A stretch of DNA of 27,312 nucleotides from Triparma columacea (lineage: Eukaryota > Sar > Bolidophyceae > Parmales > Triparmaceae), in contig BRYA01000595.1 in NCBI GenBank assembly GCA_030267965.1, positions 1 through 27,312 on the forward strand, written 5' to 3'. Positions 9,095 to 19,304 of the stretch are shown piece by piece; position 1 is the first letter of the stretch; every line of letters starts with the position of its first letter. Under the pieces are notes generated by a model that was given only the letters and a program-made list of their open reading frames with translations, was not told the DNA's origin and searched no databases. A program made the translations under genes and the position numbers.

Positions 9095-12000
9095 TTAAAA
9101 CCCGTAGTCGGACCCGCTCGGGCTCGCCGATCCGTTGAGGCTCAGGGGGCTGAACCCCCCCCCCGCGGGCATGACAGCCCCGGCGTTTTCGAACCCTGCC
9201 CCCTTCTCGACCGCGTCTCTCTCCCTCCTCATTGCATCCCGAAGGGCCTCGGACTCTGCCTTCTCCCTCTTGGCCTTCTCCTGCTCGGCCAGGAGAGCGC
9301 TCTCCTCCTCGGCCTTCCTCTGGGCTGCGTTCTTGTCGGCTGCGGCCTTGGCGTCCTCGAGCCTCTGCTGGCCGCTCTTCTCCATCTCCGTCCTCACCGC
9401 CTCGGACCTCCTCTCCTGCTCGGTCTGGAATTGGTTGGTGCTCTTGGCCTGGTTCCTGGCGGCGTTCCAGTCGTCGTCGTCGGCCTTGAAACCGTCCATG
9501 CCCGCTAGGGCCATCCCACCGCCGCCGTTGAGGACGACGTCGTCCTCGAGGTTGCTCGAGTCGAACTCATTAAACTCGAGGATCTGGTCCTCCTGGGCCT
9601 GCGCGTCTACCCCTACCCCGGTAGGGTTAAGGCTGGACGCGACAGCCATGGGGTTGTAGCCCATGCCGCCACCGAGGCCTCCTCCGAGGCTGCCGCCGCC
9701 GCCGGCTCCTCCGATCCCCTTGGTCTTAGTCGAACCCTTGGGGCGTCCCTTGGGCTTGCTGCCCCCCTCGCCCTTGTTCTTGACAAGCATCTCGTACAAC
9801 TTCACCTGGGTGAAGTTCGGGAGTTCGTCCACGCCCATTTGAACGTCGTCGTCGTCGTCTCCCATGTTGGTGTCCTTCTGGATGATCCTCAACACGTCGT
9901 TCAGCCTGCTTCCGGAAAGCGAGTTGATGGCCTTGGTGAGGCGCTCCTGCTCGTTGGTGGAGAGGCTTCGCTCGGTCTCGTACGCGGCCGCCGCGTAGTT
10001 CGTGGTGGCGATCATTCCCCCGGCGGGCGTGGTGCTGAAGCTACCCATCCCCATCCCTCCCATCATGCCCATGTTGTTGAGCTCCATCTTGGCCTCGTTC
10101 GCCTGCGCCTGCGCCTGTACGGCCATGAGCTGTTCCTGCTGGACTCTGAGCATTTCCTTGAGCTCTTCGATCTGCCTGTTCTGCTGCATGGCGTGGACGG
10201 CCGAGGGCTGGTGGTGGTAGCCGCCCATCTCGTCGATCCTCTGCCTTTTGGCGGCCCCGGAACGAGGGTCGGGCTTCCTCTTAGGGGGGATCCGAGCCCT
10301 CTCCTCCCGGGCCCTCTCCTGACGTGCCTCCTCCTCCTGCTGCCTAATCTTGAGGTTGCGAAGGAACTTCTCGTAGTCCTTCTCGAACCTGGCCCCAATG
10401 TCACGGCACATCTTCAGGAGGTATTCGTTGTTAGGGGAGGGTTTGTTGTAAGTGAGGCAGTTGTTAAAGACGAGCTTCATGTGCTCGTAGAAGGTGGCGT
10501 GGTCGGCGATCTCCCCCTGCTGGATCTTGGTCTGGATGGACTTGAGGTCCATCGGGTTGGTAATGACCTGGAAGTAATCCGGGATGTTGAGGGCAACGGG
10601 GTCGATGGGGTCGGAGAACCAGCGGTAGATGTCCTGCTTCATGGCGTCTTGGAGCAACTTGGAGCACTGCGACATCTCGTTAGTGAGCTTGGTGGAGTGG
10701 TGCGCGTCAAAGTTTTTGTTTGGGACCTTGATGGCACGGCCGGAGGGCTGGCGCGTGAGGCTCGGGGTGTCGCTGCTGGAACTCGCGGAACGGGGGGCCT
10801 TGGGGACCGTCGTCCTCGGCTTGCGAGGGACAGCGGGTCGAGGGGCGATGAGGGGGGTAGGGTAGGTGTGGGTGTACCACTTGTACAGCTCTACACGCCC
10901 GGAGGTTGAGGACATGGGATAGAAGGTGCCGATAATCTTGAAGCGCCCGAAGTCGTTCAATCCCACCCCACCCACGTTGTAACCGTGCGAGGTATTCTTG
11001 GCGAACCTGAGGGCGATTTGCTGCGAGTGAAGCGAGAAAGGGGGTGGGTTAGGTGGGTCGTCCGTCCGGCTTGGTCATCTCGACACCCTGCGTCCTCACC
11101 TGCTCCCTGACTCTCTTGACGCTCCCATTCTTCGACCTAAGGTTGAAGAAGCCCGAATAGTTGAGGTCGTCCTTGGGGAATCCCTCCCCTGTGGAGAGGC
11201 CGAACTCAAACTTTGACCTCAACTTGGGATCGCCCCAGTCCCTCTTGAAGGCGCACCACTCCCCGCTGACCTTGAAAGACTGGACCTGGGTGGGGTCGTG
11301 GAGGAGGTTGCCCTGCATGTAAACCTCGTATCGGGGGGATACGCCGTCGGCATCAAAGGGCTCCTTCGTGGCCGGCTGCTCAGCCTGGACCTCAATCTCC
11401 TCCATGGAGAGAGGGGGGAACTTGGGAGGGGGGGGCAGGGGCGCGTTCGCTGGGACCTTGAGGGAACCAGCGTTCGTGCTCCTGCTCTTGCTAGTGATGC
11501 GTGGCGGGAAGTGCTTGTAGAGCTCCAGCAAGTTGGTGTCCTTCTGGAGCGTCCCTGTAAGCGTGAAGGAACCGTAGTTGTTCCGTCCCCTTCCCTCGAC
11601 GTTCCAGCCGCCTTCGACGTTCGGGAGCAGCTTGAAGGAGGTGTCGTTCTCGCCGATCCTGATAACGCTACCGTCGAGCTGCATGAGCTGCGAGAGTAGA
11701 GGGGGGAGGGAGAGGGGAGATTAGATATAGTTCCTGCTTCTTGGCTTCAAGCCCAGAACCTCTCCTCATTTCACTCAAGCCTGGGAAGCAGAATGCGCTC
11801 ACCTCGAACCAGCCGGAGTACTTAATGTTCTTGTCTGGTGGGAAGATAAACTTCTCGTAACTCGAGCCCGACTTGTGCTCGAGTCTGAACTTGGATATGA
11901 TCTTCGGGAGGGGGGAGGGAGGGGGGAGGGAGGGGGGGTGCGAAATAAAGTGAGTTGTTGCGTTCCTAAGGTGACACTTTCGTGCAAATCCTGCCAGGAT

Positions 12001-13239
12001 TCTCACCTGGTCCTTCTGAAGTTGCTCCGGGTCAACGAGGAGGTTGAGCCTGTCTGAGCTCCACATTCCTTCCACGGTGACGTGGGCGTGGCCCTCGTTG
12101 GACTGTACGCACTTCATGGTCCCGCGGAGGCAGCACACCTTGACGTCGTGGGTCTCGCAGGCGTCAGGGAGGGCGTTGGGGTCGGCGGGCACGTAAGTCT
12201 TGTCGACCACGAGGTCCATGTCGGACCCCACGTCGGACGCGCAAGTGGCGGTACCCTCAAGGATGAAGTGACCGAACTTGTTGCTTCCCTTCCCCTTGAC
12301 CGTCCACTTCCTCGCTGGCTTGTTCTCGGCGGGGTTGGCAGTGGCGGCGTCAGCGCTCGGGATGTCAACCTTGGTGAACACGAGTTTCTCAACGGTCTCT
12401 ACGACGTCCGTGAGTTTGCTCTTCTTCTTCCCGTTGTCGATGGGCACCTTGAAGGCGCCCATGTACTTCCCATTGTGGGGGAGGGCGTTAACGTCACGGT
12501 CGGCAGTTACGGAGTACTTCCAGTTGAAAATCTGGAAGTGGGGGTTGGGCTGGAGGCCAACTTGGTACCAGTCGCCCTTGATGATATGCTGGCGCTTGTC
12601 GGGGTCAATTATGAGCTTCGCGGTGTGCCGGACAACAACCTTGATGGGCAGGATGGGGGGCTTGGGAGCCCCGTTTGCCACCGCAGGAGGGGCGGCGGCT
12701 GGAGGGGGGGGTTGGGAGGGGGCGGGGGCAGAGGCGGGGGCGGCTGGGGAGGGGGCAGTGGCAGATTCGCGGGCTACCTCTGGGTGCTCGCCGTTGTGGT
12801 GCTGGGAAGGGGAGAGGAGGGGGTTAGGTTAGGTCTCAATATTTTTGGTTTTTTGACCCGCTAGCACCTTCTTCTCGGTCGAGTATTCTCTCACCTGCCC
12901 ACCGTTGGTGACGGGAGTTACCACCTTGGAAATTTCCTCCGTAGCGGTCTCAACTGGTGGTTGATTGCTATTCTCTGCAGTCCCCTCCATGTTGTTGTTG
13001 TTGTTGTTACTCGCGTTGTTCGTTTGTTCCGCGGGAGGTGGTGGGGCAGCGGGCGAAGTTTGCGAGGTGGCGGCGGCGGCGGCAACGTCGGCCTCTAAAG
13101 CGCTGAACATTTGAGCCTCAACATCGCTGCTGGCCATTTTGGCCACGTCCACAGCGACAGACGATGGGGCACCGGAGTTGGGGGCGGCGTCGGCGGGGGA
13201 CGAGGGGTTGGACGTCGAAACGGTTCCTGCACCGTTCAT
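9095..13239 (-). CDS. BET-family bromodomain protein with N-terminal beta-repeats, 1250 aa
   Basis: Five exons: 13239-12895, 12801-12007, 11901-11803, 11687-11100, 11020-9095. All four introns (93, 105, 115 and 79 bp) are phase 0 with GTGAG donors. The N-terminus (1-150) is disordered, with Ala/Pro runs and six Asn. Three repeats with the core G-x-N-x-F/Y-G-x-F-x-L/I-x-GT lie at about 285-318, 445-474 and 625-658, alternating with YSGWF/YSGFF segments. The bromodomain is at about 724-829: it has the ZA-loop pattern DPIDPVALNIPDYFQVI and the acetyl-lysine Asn in NNCLTYNKP (about residue 801). A NET domain is at about 961-1024, an AT-hook-like GRPKGSTK follows, then acidic patches and a charged coiled coil (about 1135-1215). 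One bromodomain plus NET is the plant GTE-like BET layout; such proteins bind acetylated histones and recruit the transcription machinery. The role of the beta-repeats is unknown. The stop is TAA at 9095-9097. Confidence 0.9.
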
Positions 13240-14644
13240 GCCGGCGGAGCGGGATGGGGTTTTTATTGGTTTTTGGGGGTGGGGGTTGTGGTGGGGGTGC
13301 TTGTTTTATGAGGTTTGTCGATGAAGGTCAGTTCAAAGGCAAAGGTGGGATGGGGGTTGGATGGGGGGTTGGATGTAGTTAAGAAGGAGGGAAGAAGGAA
13401 GGGAGAGGTTTATCCAAAGGGGGGGGGGAGGAGGGATGGGGGGGGGGGGGGGTGCTGCTGCGAGGAGAGAGGGTTTTGCCAGTCGTTAGCCGCACTCTTT
13501 TAACGACGGTGGGCGAATGCGACGGTACTTGGACGGTACTTGGGCAGTAGTTGGGCCCTCCTCCTTTCAATTTTGCCAGCAACAGCGGCTGCAGCCCAGT
13601 TCCAATAAAGACTGCAATAAAAGCAGTGGAGGTCGGGCTGCTCACCTTTTGGAAAATGGCTTGAGAATGTATCACTGAAGTACTCTGCCCTTGTTTTGCC
13701 GCTTCTCTTACACCGTTTTGGTTCTGAAAGTTGCTGGACGTTGTTGAGTGCTCTGCAGAGGGGGAAATGGGGTAAGAAGATGTGGGAATGGGAACGGGGG
13801 TTACGTAAATGTGGGCCTATCAGGGAGGTTTAGAGTATTTTATTGGCATGAGATGCTTTGTTGTGTAAAGATGGTCATATAAAAAACAACTCGTGGAGCA
13901 TAACATTGATATTAGGCACAATATAGGAGTGGTTTGTAGACTGTTCGTTTCAGGCAAATTGTAAATGTTGGCTCGTGTGGGGGTACACACAGTCTCAACT
14001 CGGTGCCATACAATCATTCGTGTATTGGGTTTCTATATGGTTCATATTTCACCGCAGTGTTGCCTATTAAAGCCAAATGAGTTTCGGAGTCGGATGGCGG
14101 GGAAGCCTGAACACCCTAACTTTCTAGCCTCCACAACCTAAATGCGCCATGTGTGACCCGTCCGTTGCCTCCATTACGTCAAAGTGGCGCCTCTGCCACC
14201 ATGCAAGCTAACTAGAGGTGACTCACTCTTGCGAGGATAAATCCCTGACCAATTTGACGAGCACGAAGCGGTGGAGCTGGGGAGCTGGGGCATTCGATTT
14301 GAGCCGCACTTTTGTTATGACAATTTTGAGCAAGTTAATGTCAACGTGTCGTGGTAATATTTTTAATTATTTTATCGGTAGAAATATAGTAAAGCGCAGG
14401 GTACTTTCGCAATTAATTGCTGAGGTCGTAAAAGTATCTAAAATTGTCTCAAAGTGAACGGAATTAGAGCGAGTTTTGTAGAGAAATCAGAAATCGACAA
14501 ATTTCATTTCAAGAGGTTTATCCTCCCAACCCTCCCGTCTTCTTTTCCACCATTCCCCCATCCAACTTCATCCTCCTAACTCTCTCACGCACATCCCTAT
14601 TCTGATATCATTACTTCAATAATAACCCTTAAATCCACTACCTA
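13240..14644. promoter_or_regulatory. Divergent intergenic region, BET gene and RRM gene
   Basis: 1.4 kb between two divergently transcribed starts, so it must contain both promoters and 5'UTRs. It has long G-runs at 13418-13452, a repeated ACGGTACTTGG at about 13520-13540, and AT-rich sequence at 13830-14060 and 14320-14640. The pyrimidine-rich stretch at about 14520-14640 just before the plus-strand ATG is likely leader. I found no convincing gene, tRNA or TATA box; the short reading frames here are low complexity. Confidence 0.4.
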
Positions 14645-16767
14645 ATGAGTAACCTTGACGACGATAATCCTGATGACCTTTACTCTGATGACCTTTACTC
14701 TGAGGACCTATACTCTGATATCCAGCTCTCGGCTGTACCCGTCTCCTCTAAGGCCTTAGAGTCTCAGGACTCTGAAGGTTCTGGAATGGGATCTGGAGGG
14801 GTGGAGTTCCTCCAAGGCCCCGAGGAGGACAAGAAGGGGGGGGACAAGAAGGAGAAGACGGAAGAGGAAAAACTCATGGCAGCGCTGGGGACCATTCAGG
14901 CGACGGTCAATGAGATGACGGCGGTGGATTATTCCAAGGTTATGGGTGAGTTGGGAGCGGTTGACATGGTCGACATGCATGGTCGACATGTGACATGGTT
15001 TGAGACTCCTTTTGAGACTCCTTTTGAGACTCCTCCTTCTCCTCCCTTCGCCCCTCTCCCCTTCCCCTTCATCTTAACTAACCTAACCCTCTTCGCTCCT
15101 CCCCCTCTTCCCGCCCCTCCCTCCCCCTCCCAGACGATCCCCCTCGCTGGGAGGACAACCCAAAGTACAGCACCATCCAATACCGCGATTCCGTCAACCG
15201 CGAGACCACCCGCGTGATAGCCTCCCGCTCCCTCCCCTCCGCCGAGATCCGCACCGTGAGGATGACGAAGATCCCTCCGAACTACACTACAGAGGCCCTC
15301 CTCAGGCAGTACTTTAGGTGCCTGCACATGACAGTACAAGCCATTCACGTGTCGCCGACGGCGAAGAGGGCCTTCGTCCAAGTGGGTACGAAGGACCAGG
15401 CTTTGGATCTGATAAAGGAGAACATCTTCTGCAGGGATGATTTGGAGGTGGTCCTTCACGACGAGAACATGAAGCCTGAGCTCCCGCTGGAACGGAGGCC
15501 CGTAAGGCAGAGCGCGGAGGACAGGGCGAAGGAGATCAAGGCCATAAGCCTCCGCCACGGCGACGAGCTCGACCCCGCCATGGCCCTCGCCCAGGTCGAG
15601 TCTAAGGAAGCGTACAATGCGGCAAACGGGGGGGACAGGATATACAGGATACACAGGGTAAGCGCGGAGGTATACAGGCACAAGTACGGGCCGAGCATGG
15701 CGAGCGGTAGGGGGGCGCCACCGAAGAGGAGGAAGCTGGGGTACGTAAAGCCTCAGATGGAGTTGGACATTGGATTTCCACCGCCGGAGGATGAGGGGAG
15801 CCCGAGGTCAACGGGGGGGGGGAGGGGGAGGGGAGGGGGAAGGGGAGGAGATTGGGTAAGGGGGGGGAGAGGGGGGAGGGGAGGAGGGAGGGGAGGAGAT
15901 TGGGTAAGGGGGGGGGGAGGGGGAAGGGGGGGGGGGAGGGGAGGGGGGAGGGGCATGGTNNNNNNNNNNNNNNNNNNNAGAGGAGGGGGGGGGGGTTCGT
16001 CTTTTCTCACACTCTGAGGTTTCTCGCCTACGCAGTCCGTGGTATACAAGAAGATGCTCGCGCTGCTGCCTGAGAGCGAGACCGAGAAGAGGAGGGAGAA
16101 CATGGCGAAGTTTAGAGATGCTACCAAGAGGCTACTCGAGGTGAAGAAGGAGATCCTAAAGGCAAAGTTAGAGAAGGCGGAGAAAGATCTGACCGTAGAT
16201 GAGGATATGACGGGGGAGGGGGGAGTCGATGTCGAGGAGAAGGTAGAGGAGAAGGTAGAGGAGGGGGAAAGGGACGAAAAATATGAGGAGAAATTTGAGC
16301 AGAATGAGGAGGAGGAGGCAGAGGAGGGGGGGGCTTTGTTCGAGGAGACCGACGAGGTGAGTGTTTGGGGTATCAGTAGTTAGTTTGGGGCATCCCAAAA
16401 AAATCGCACTCCCCCTAACCTACCCCCCCCCCCAGCCGTCGCTTTTGGTGCAAGTCACCGTCCCGCTCAGGATGTGGATCTCGGAGGACGATATCGTTGA
16501 CCACCTCGCGATATTTGGAGATAACGAGGCCGTCTCTGCTCCCAAGTTCGTCGGAGAATACGTTACGATCAGGGTGGAGGTGAGTTGGGAAATTGGGAAG
16601 GGGAGGGGACGGTTTAAGTTACGAAAGAAGAAAACTTAACCCCCTCCTTCCTCTCTTACACACAGTTCGAGGAGGTTGAAGATTGTAAAATGGCTGTAGA
16701 GAAGGGCAAGAATTATCAGGGTGAGAAGGACGCTATTAAGCTGAGGTTTATCAAGTTGGTTGAATAG
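14645..16767 (+). CDS. RNA-binding protein with two RRM-like domains, RBM26/27-like, about 529 aa
   Basis: Five exons: 14645-14945, 15134-15855 (or to 15903), 16036-16356, 16436-16579, 16666-16767. The first junction splits an Asp codon; the others are phase 0. The N-terminus is acidic with a DDLYS/DDLYS/EDLYS repeat. RRM1 spans about 139-209, with RNP2-like VRMTKIPP and RNP1-like KRAFVQV. A basic PPKRRKLG (about 296-303, possible nuclear signal) follows, then an RGG-like Gly/Arg tract, a charged coiled coil (about 342-400), an acidic stretch, and a second RRM-like fold (about 450-526). The order RRM, coiled coil with KxEIL, terminal RRM resembles metazoan RBM26/27 and the fission yeast Rmn1 type, which act in nuclear RNA surveillance with Mtr4 and the exosome. 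The CCCH zinc finger and N-terminal domain of RBM26/27 are absent here. The similarity is by eye. Exon boundaries near the gap are less certain. Confidence 0.75.
14946..15133 (+). other. Intron 1 of the RRM gene with internal short tandem repeats
   Basis: A GTGAGT...CAG intron of 188 bp. Just inside it are an exact 13-bp tandem pair CATGGTCGACATG (14965-14977 and 14978-14990) and three tandem copies of a 12-mer TTTTGAGACTCC-like unit (about 14999-15034). Near the 3' end is CTAACCTAACCC followed by a C/T tract. Read through, the intron stays open in frame to 15217, so retention would give a 190-aa truncated product. Confidence 0.7.
15812..15959 (+). repeat. G-rich tract encoding GRGG repeats, with duplicated splice donor
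   Basis: Almost pure G/A sequence. A 48-bp unit containing GGAGATTGGGTAAGGG occurs twice, so two GTAAGG donors lie exactly 48 nt apart, after 15855 and after 15903. Both are phase 0 relative to the exon at 16036. The tract runs directly into the assembly gap. Confidence 0.7.
15960..15978. other. Assembly gap (19 N)
   Basis: Nineteen undetermined bases in the G-rich tract inside the predicted second intron of the RRM gene. The true length is unknown. Homopurine repeats probably broke the assembly. Confidence 0.99.
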
Positions 16768-17228
16768 CGTTGAGGAGAATTGAGTTAAAGAGGGGGAAGA
16801 GAAAACTAGAGAGAAATTAAATAAAAAAGGAGGAGAAGATAAATCATACAAGGGAAGAGGGAAGAGGGAAGAAGAGAGAGGGAGATAGAGAGATGCATTA
16901 CTTAGACTAGAATCAAAACTGAAATGCATGGAAAAAGTTAACTCAAGAGAGACGGAGAGAGAGGGATAGAGAGAGAGATAGAGAGAGAGAGAAAGACAGA
17001 TATAGAGAGAAAGTTAAATCAAGGTTGGGAAGAACTGCGACGTGAGAATCAAAATTTGTTAACAATAGGATAGAACATCTTTATAAGAAGGTTTAAATAA
17101 ACAAAAACCCAAAAAACTATTCACTTTCCTGCCCTCTCCTCCCCCGTCCGCGGTGTGTGCGTGCGTGCGTGTGTTTGCGTGTTTTCTCTTTTGCCTTTGT
17201 ATTTTCCTTCCGTAGTTTTCTTATTCCT
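16768..17228. other. Convergent 3' region with GA microsatellite
   Basis: Spacer between the ends of the plus-strand RRM gene and the minus-strand helicase gene. It is purine-rich on the plus strand, with an imperfect GAGA/GATAGA microsatellite at about 16945-17010. A GTGTGCGTGCGTGCGTGTG run at 17153-17172 lies near the helicase end. An AATAAA occurs at 17097-17102 on the plus strand and could serve the RRM gene; this is a guess. No gene seen. Confidence 0.6.
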
Positions 17229-19187
17229 TCACCTGTTCTTCCCCTTCCTCCTCATGCTATACGGTGTCGTGTTAATTTCCTTCCTCCTTTTCCTCCCCTT
17301 CCTCTCCATTTCGTCCTTCCTCCCCTTTTTCATTTTCAGCATCCACCCCTCCACCTCCCCCCCGCTTTGTTTAATGATATTCGCCACCTCCCTAACCCTC
17401 GGAAAGTCCTCCTCCGTAAACAGCGTAACCGCCGTCCCCTTCCTTCCCCCTCTCCCCGTCCTCCCGATCCTATGTACATAGTCCACCGCGGTCTGCGGGA
17501 AGTCGTAATTAACCACCGTCCTCGCCCCCTTAAAGTCCATCCCTCTCCCCGCCACGTCCGTGCAGATAAGTATCCACGTACCTCCGGACCTGAAGCCCTG
17601 CACCGCGGCCTCCCTCTCACCACCACGCATCGCGCTTGTTAGGTAACCAACCCTACCTGGTAGTTCACCTCGAACCTCCTCATAAAGGTCTTTCGCTCTT
17701 CCCTTATCAGCCACGAAGATAATACACCCAGGCTGGAACCCCTGTGCGATCATTTGTCTAACCCTCATCAATTTCCCCTCCTCCTTCCCCACGAAGCACA
17801 TGGTCTGTTCCACGTCCCCGTTAGCCGCAGCTTCCCCCGCCGCCGCCGCCCCGCATATAATTCTAACCTCGTCCCTCATGACGGTTTCAGCAAGTGACCT
17901 GATTGCGCTTGTCATGGTTGCGCTGAACATGCACCTCATGGCTGTTTTCGGTAGCATTTGTAATACCGCATCAACCTGGCTCATGTAGCTCTTCATGTTC
18001 ATCCTAACCTCCCTCTCATCTTCCTCCCCTTCTTCATCATCCTTATAACCCTCCTTATCATCGCCTTTACTAAAGGCGTATTTCCCGTCCCCAGAATCGA
18101 GTAATCTATCAGCTTCGTCCATAACAACCCCCACACATTCCCCCCATTCAACCCCCTCCCCAATCCCTTTAACCCTACCGCTCGTTCCTACCATAACATC
18201 AACCCCACCTTTAGGTCCGCTAAAGTCACCACCACCTTTGTATAGATGTGAGTTATCTTTCCGGAGTACGACGACGTTTATAGAAGTACCGGTGGTTAAA
18301 CGGGTTACCTCCCGACCTATCTGACTCGCTAGCTCCTGCGTTGGGGCTAGGATTACTGAACGGACCTTTACCTTATTATTTTCTACTTCCTTTTTCGTAT
18401 CGATGTCTTGTTGGGTAAATTTAGACATTGCTACTCGAAGAAGTAACCCGACTAAGTAAGCCCCTGTTTTACCGCTCCCTGTTTTAGCTTGAACGATACA
18501 GTCCCTCCCTTTGAACATGACTGGGATAGTCTGCATTTGTACAGGGGTTGGATTATACCATTTACCGTTCTCTATATTATCACATAATCTCGTATAGAAG
18601 GACGTTATTTTAGGGGGGGTTAGGAGGGAGGTGAAGAGGGGGATGGGATCAGGGACGTGCGTAGAGGTACCGAGGTGGATTGAAAGACGACGACGGAAGG
18701 CTAGGATCTTCTGTTGGTGGGGTGTGGGCTGAGGATTTTTTGAGGTATGAGGGTGGAGGGTGGAGGTGGAGGTGGAGGATGTTTTAGGAGAGGGATTTGC
18801 AAGGTGAGGAGCAGCCTTGAGGGGGGATAGGGAGGAGGTTGAAGAGGTTAAGTTGATGCCTCCGTTGTCAAAGGATGCGTCTGATAGGTCAGATAGTGAG
18901 CGTTGTTTCCTTTTCTTTTTCCTTGTCTTTTTTGAGGTGTTGTTTGAGGTGTTTGAAGCATTTTCAGCGTCTGCTCCCATCATAGTTAGTACTCCTGACA
19001 TTGTTGTTTTATTTTTATTGTGTATATTGTCTTTATTAGTGATATATTTGTTTGTGTTGGCACCTCCATCGAAGAGGCCTGCTGCATTGCTTGCTGCATT
19101 TGATGCTTTTACTGCTTTTACTCCTTTTGGTGGTTTCGACTTGTTGAAACGTCCTCCTGATGATAGGAGATTAAATATGTTGTCCAT
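17229..19187 (-). CDS. DDX52: DEAD-box RNA helicase, DDX52/ROK1 type
   Basis: Single exon. I prefer the ATG at 19187 (652 aa) over the in-frame ATG at 19274 (681 aa). The peptide from the inner ATG, MDNIFNLLSSGGRF, matches the short N-terminal signature of DDX52/Rok1 (MDxxxLLxxGxxF), while the 29 upstream residues look like leader. Numbered from the upstream ATG, the motifs are: VPDPI lead-in 207-211, Q motif NPTPVQ 241-246, motif I AKTGSGKT 263-270, Ia PTQELA 311-316, Ib TSGR 364-367, II DEAD 386-389, III SAT 451-453, V TDVAGRGMD 572-580, VI HRIGRTGRGG 601-610. RGMDFKG, VNYDFP and the basic C-terminus ending with INTTP are DDX52/Rok1 hallmarks. The yeast homologue acts in the nucleolus in 18S rRNA maturation. 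Oddities: motif I has Lys where Pro is usual, motif Ib is TSGR instead of TPGR, and an acidic insert lies between motifs II and III (about 401-424). The gene is divergent from the AP-1 mu gene. Confidence 0.92.
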   Translation of the reverse strand: MDNIFNLLSSGGRFNKSKPPKGVKAVKASNAASNAAGLFDGGANTNKYITNKDNIHNKNKTTMSGVLTMMGADAENASNTSNNTSKKTRKKKRKQRSLSDLSDASFDNGGINLTSSTSSLSPLKAAPHLANPSPKTSSTSTSTLHPHTSKNPQPTPHQQKILAFRRRLSIHLGTSTHVPDPIPLFTSLLTPPKITSFYTRLCDNIENGKWYNPTPVQMQTIPVMFKGRDCIVQAKTGSGKTGAYLVGLLLRVAMSKFTQQDIDTKKEVENNKVKVRSVILAPTQELASQIGREVTRLTTGTSINVVVLRKDNSHLYKGGGDFSGPKGGVDVMVGTSGRVKGIGEGVEWGECVGVVMDEADRLLDSGDGKYAFSKGDDKEGYKDDEEGEEDEREVRMNMKSYMSQVDAVLQMLPKTAMRCMFSATMTSAIRSLAETVMRDEVRIICGAAAAGEAAANGDVEQTMCFVGKEEGKLMRVRQMIAQGFQPGCIIFVADKGRAKDLYEEVRGELPGRVGYLTSAMRGGEREAAVQGFRSGGTWILICTDVAGRGMDFKGARTVVNYDFPQTAVDYVHRIGRTGRGGRKGTAVTLFTEEDFPRVREVANIIKQSGGEVEGWMLKMKKGRKDEMERKGRKRRKEINTTPYSMRRKGKNR

Positions 19188-19304
19188 ATTTCTTCCTTTT
19201 GGTGGGTTTATGTGTGGTAGGAGAGATTGTGGTGAAAAGTGAGGGGTTTTGGGCAAAAGAGGCTCCTTATCCACTTTTTTTAATCCAAATCAATTAAACA
19301 AGCA
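19188..19304. promoter_or_regulatory. 117-bp bidirectional promoter region
   Basis: Only 117 bp separate the preferred helicase ATG (minus strand) from the AP-1 mu ATG (plus strand), so both 5'UTRs and promoters must overlap here or in the coding ends. It contains CCACTTTTTTTAATCCAAAT (19271-19290), an AT-rich patch next to the AP-1 mu start. No defined box is recognised. Confidence 0.45.

Noticed and set aside
9839..10909. 356-codon open frame on the plus strand opposite the BET gene
   Set aside because: It is antisense to the bromodomain exon, rich in Leu/Val/Gly from GC-rich codon bias, and matches no domain; the minus strand encodes clear BET motifs.
12082..12864. 260-codon plus-strand frame
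   Set aside because: Antisense to BET exon 2 and ends in low-complexity Gly; no domain.
13379..13675. 98-codon minus-strand frame upstream of the BET gene
   Set aside because: Ends in Pro/Ser low complexity from a poly-G/C run; more likely leader or promoter sequence.
14929..15681. 250-codon minus-strand frame opposite the RRM gene
   Set aside because: Spans an intron and the RRM exon; composition is a mirror of the sense frame.
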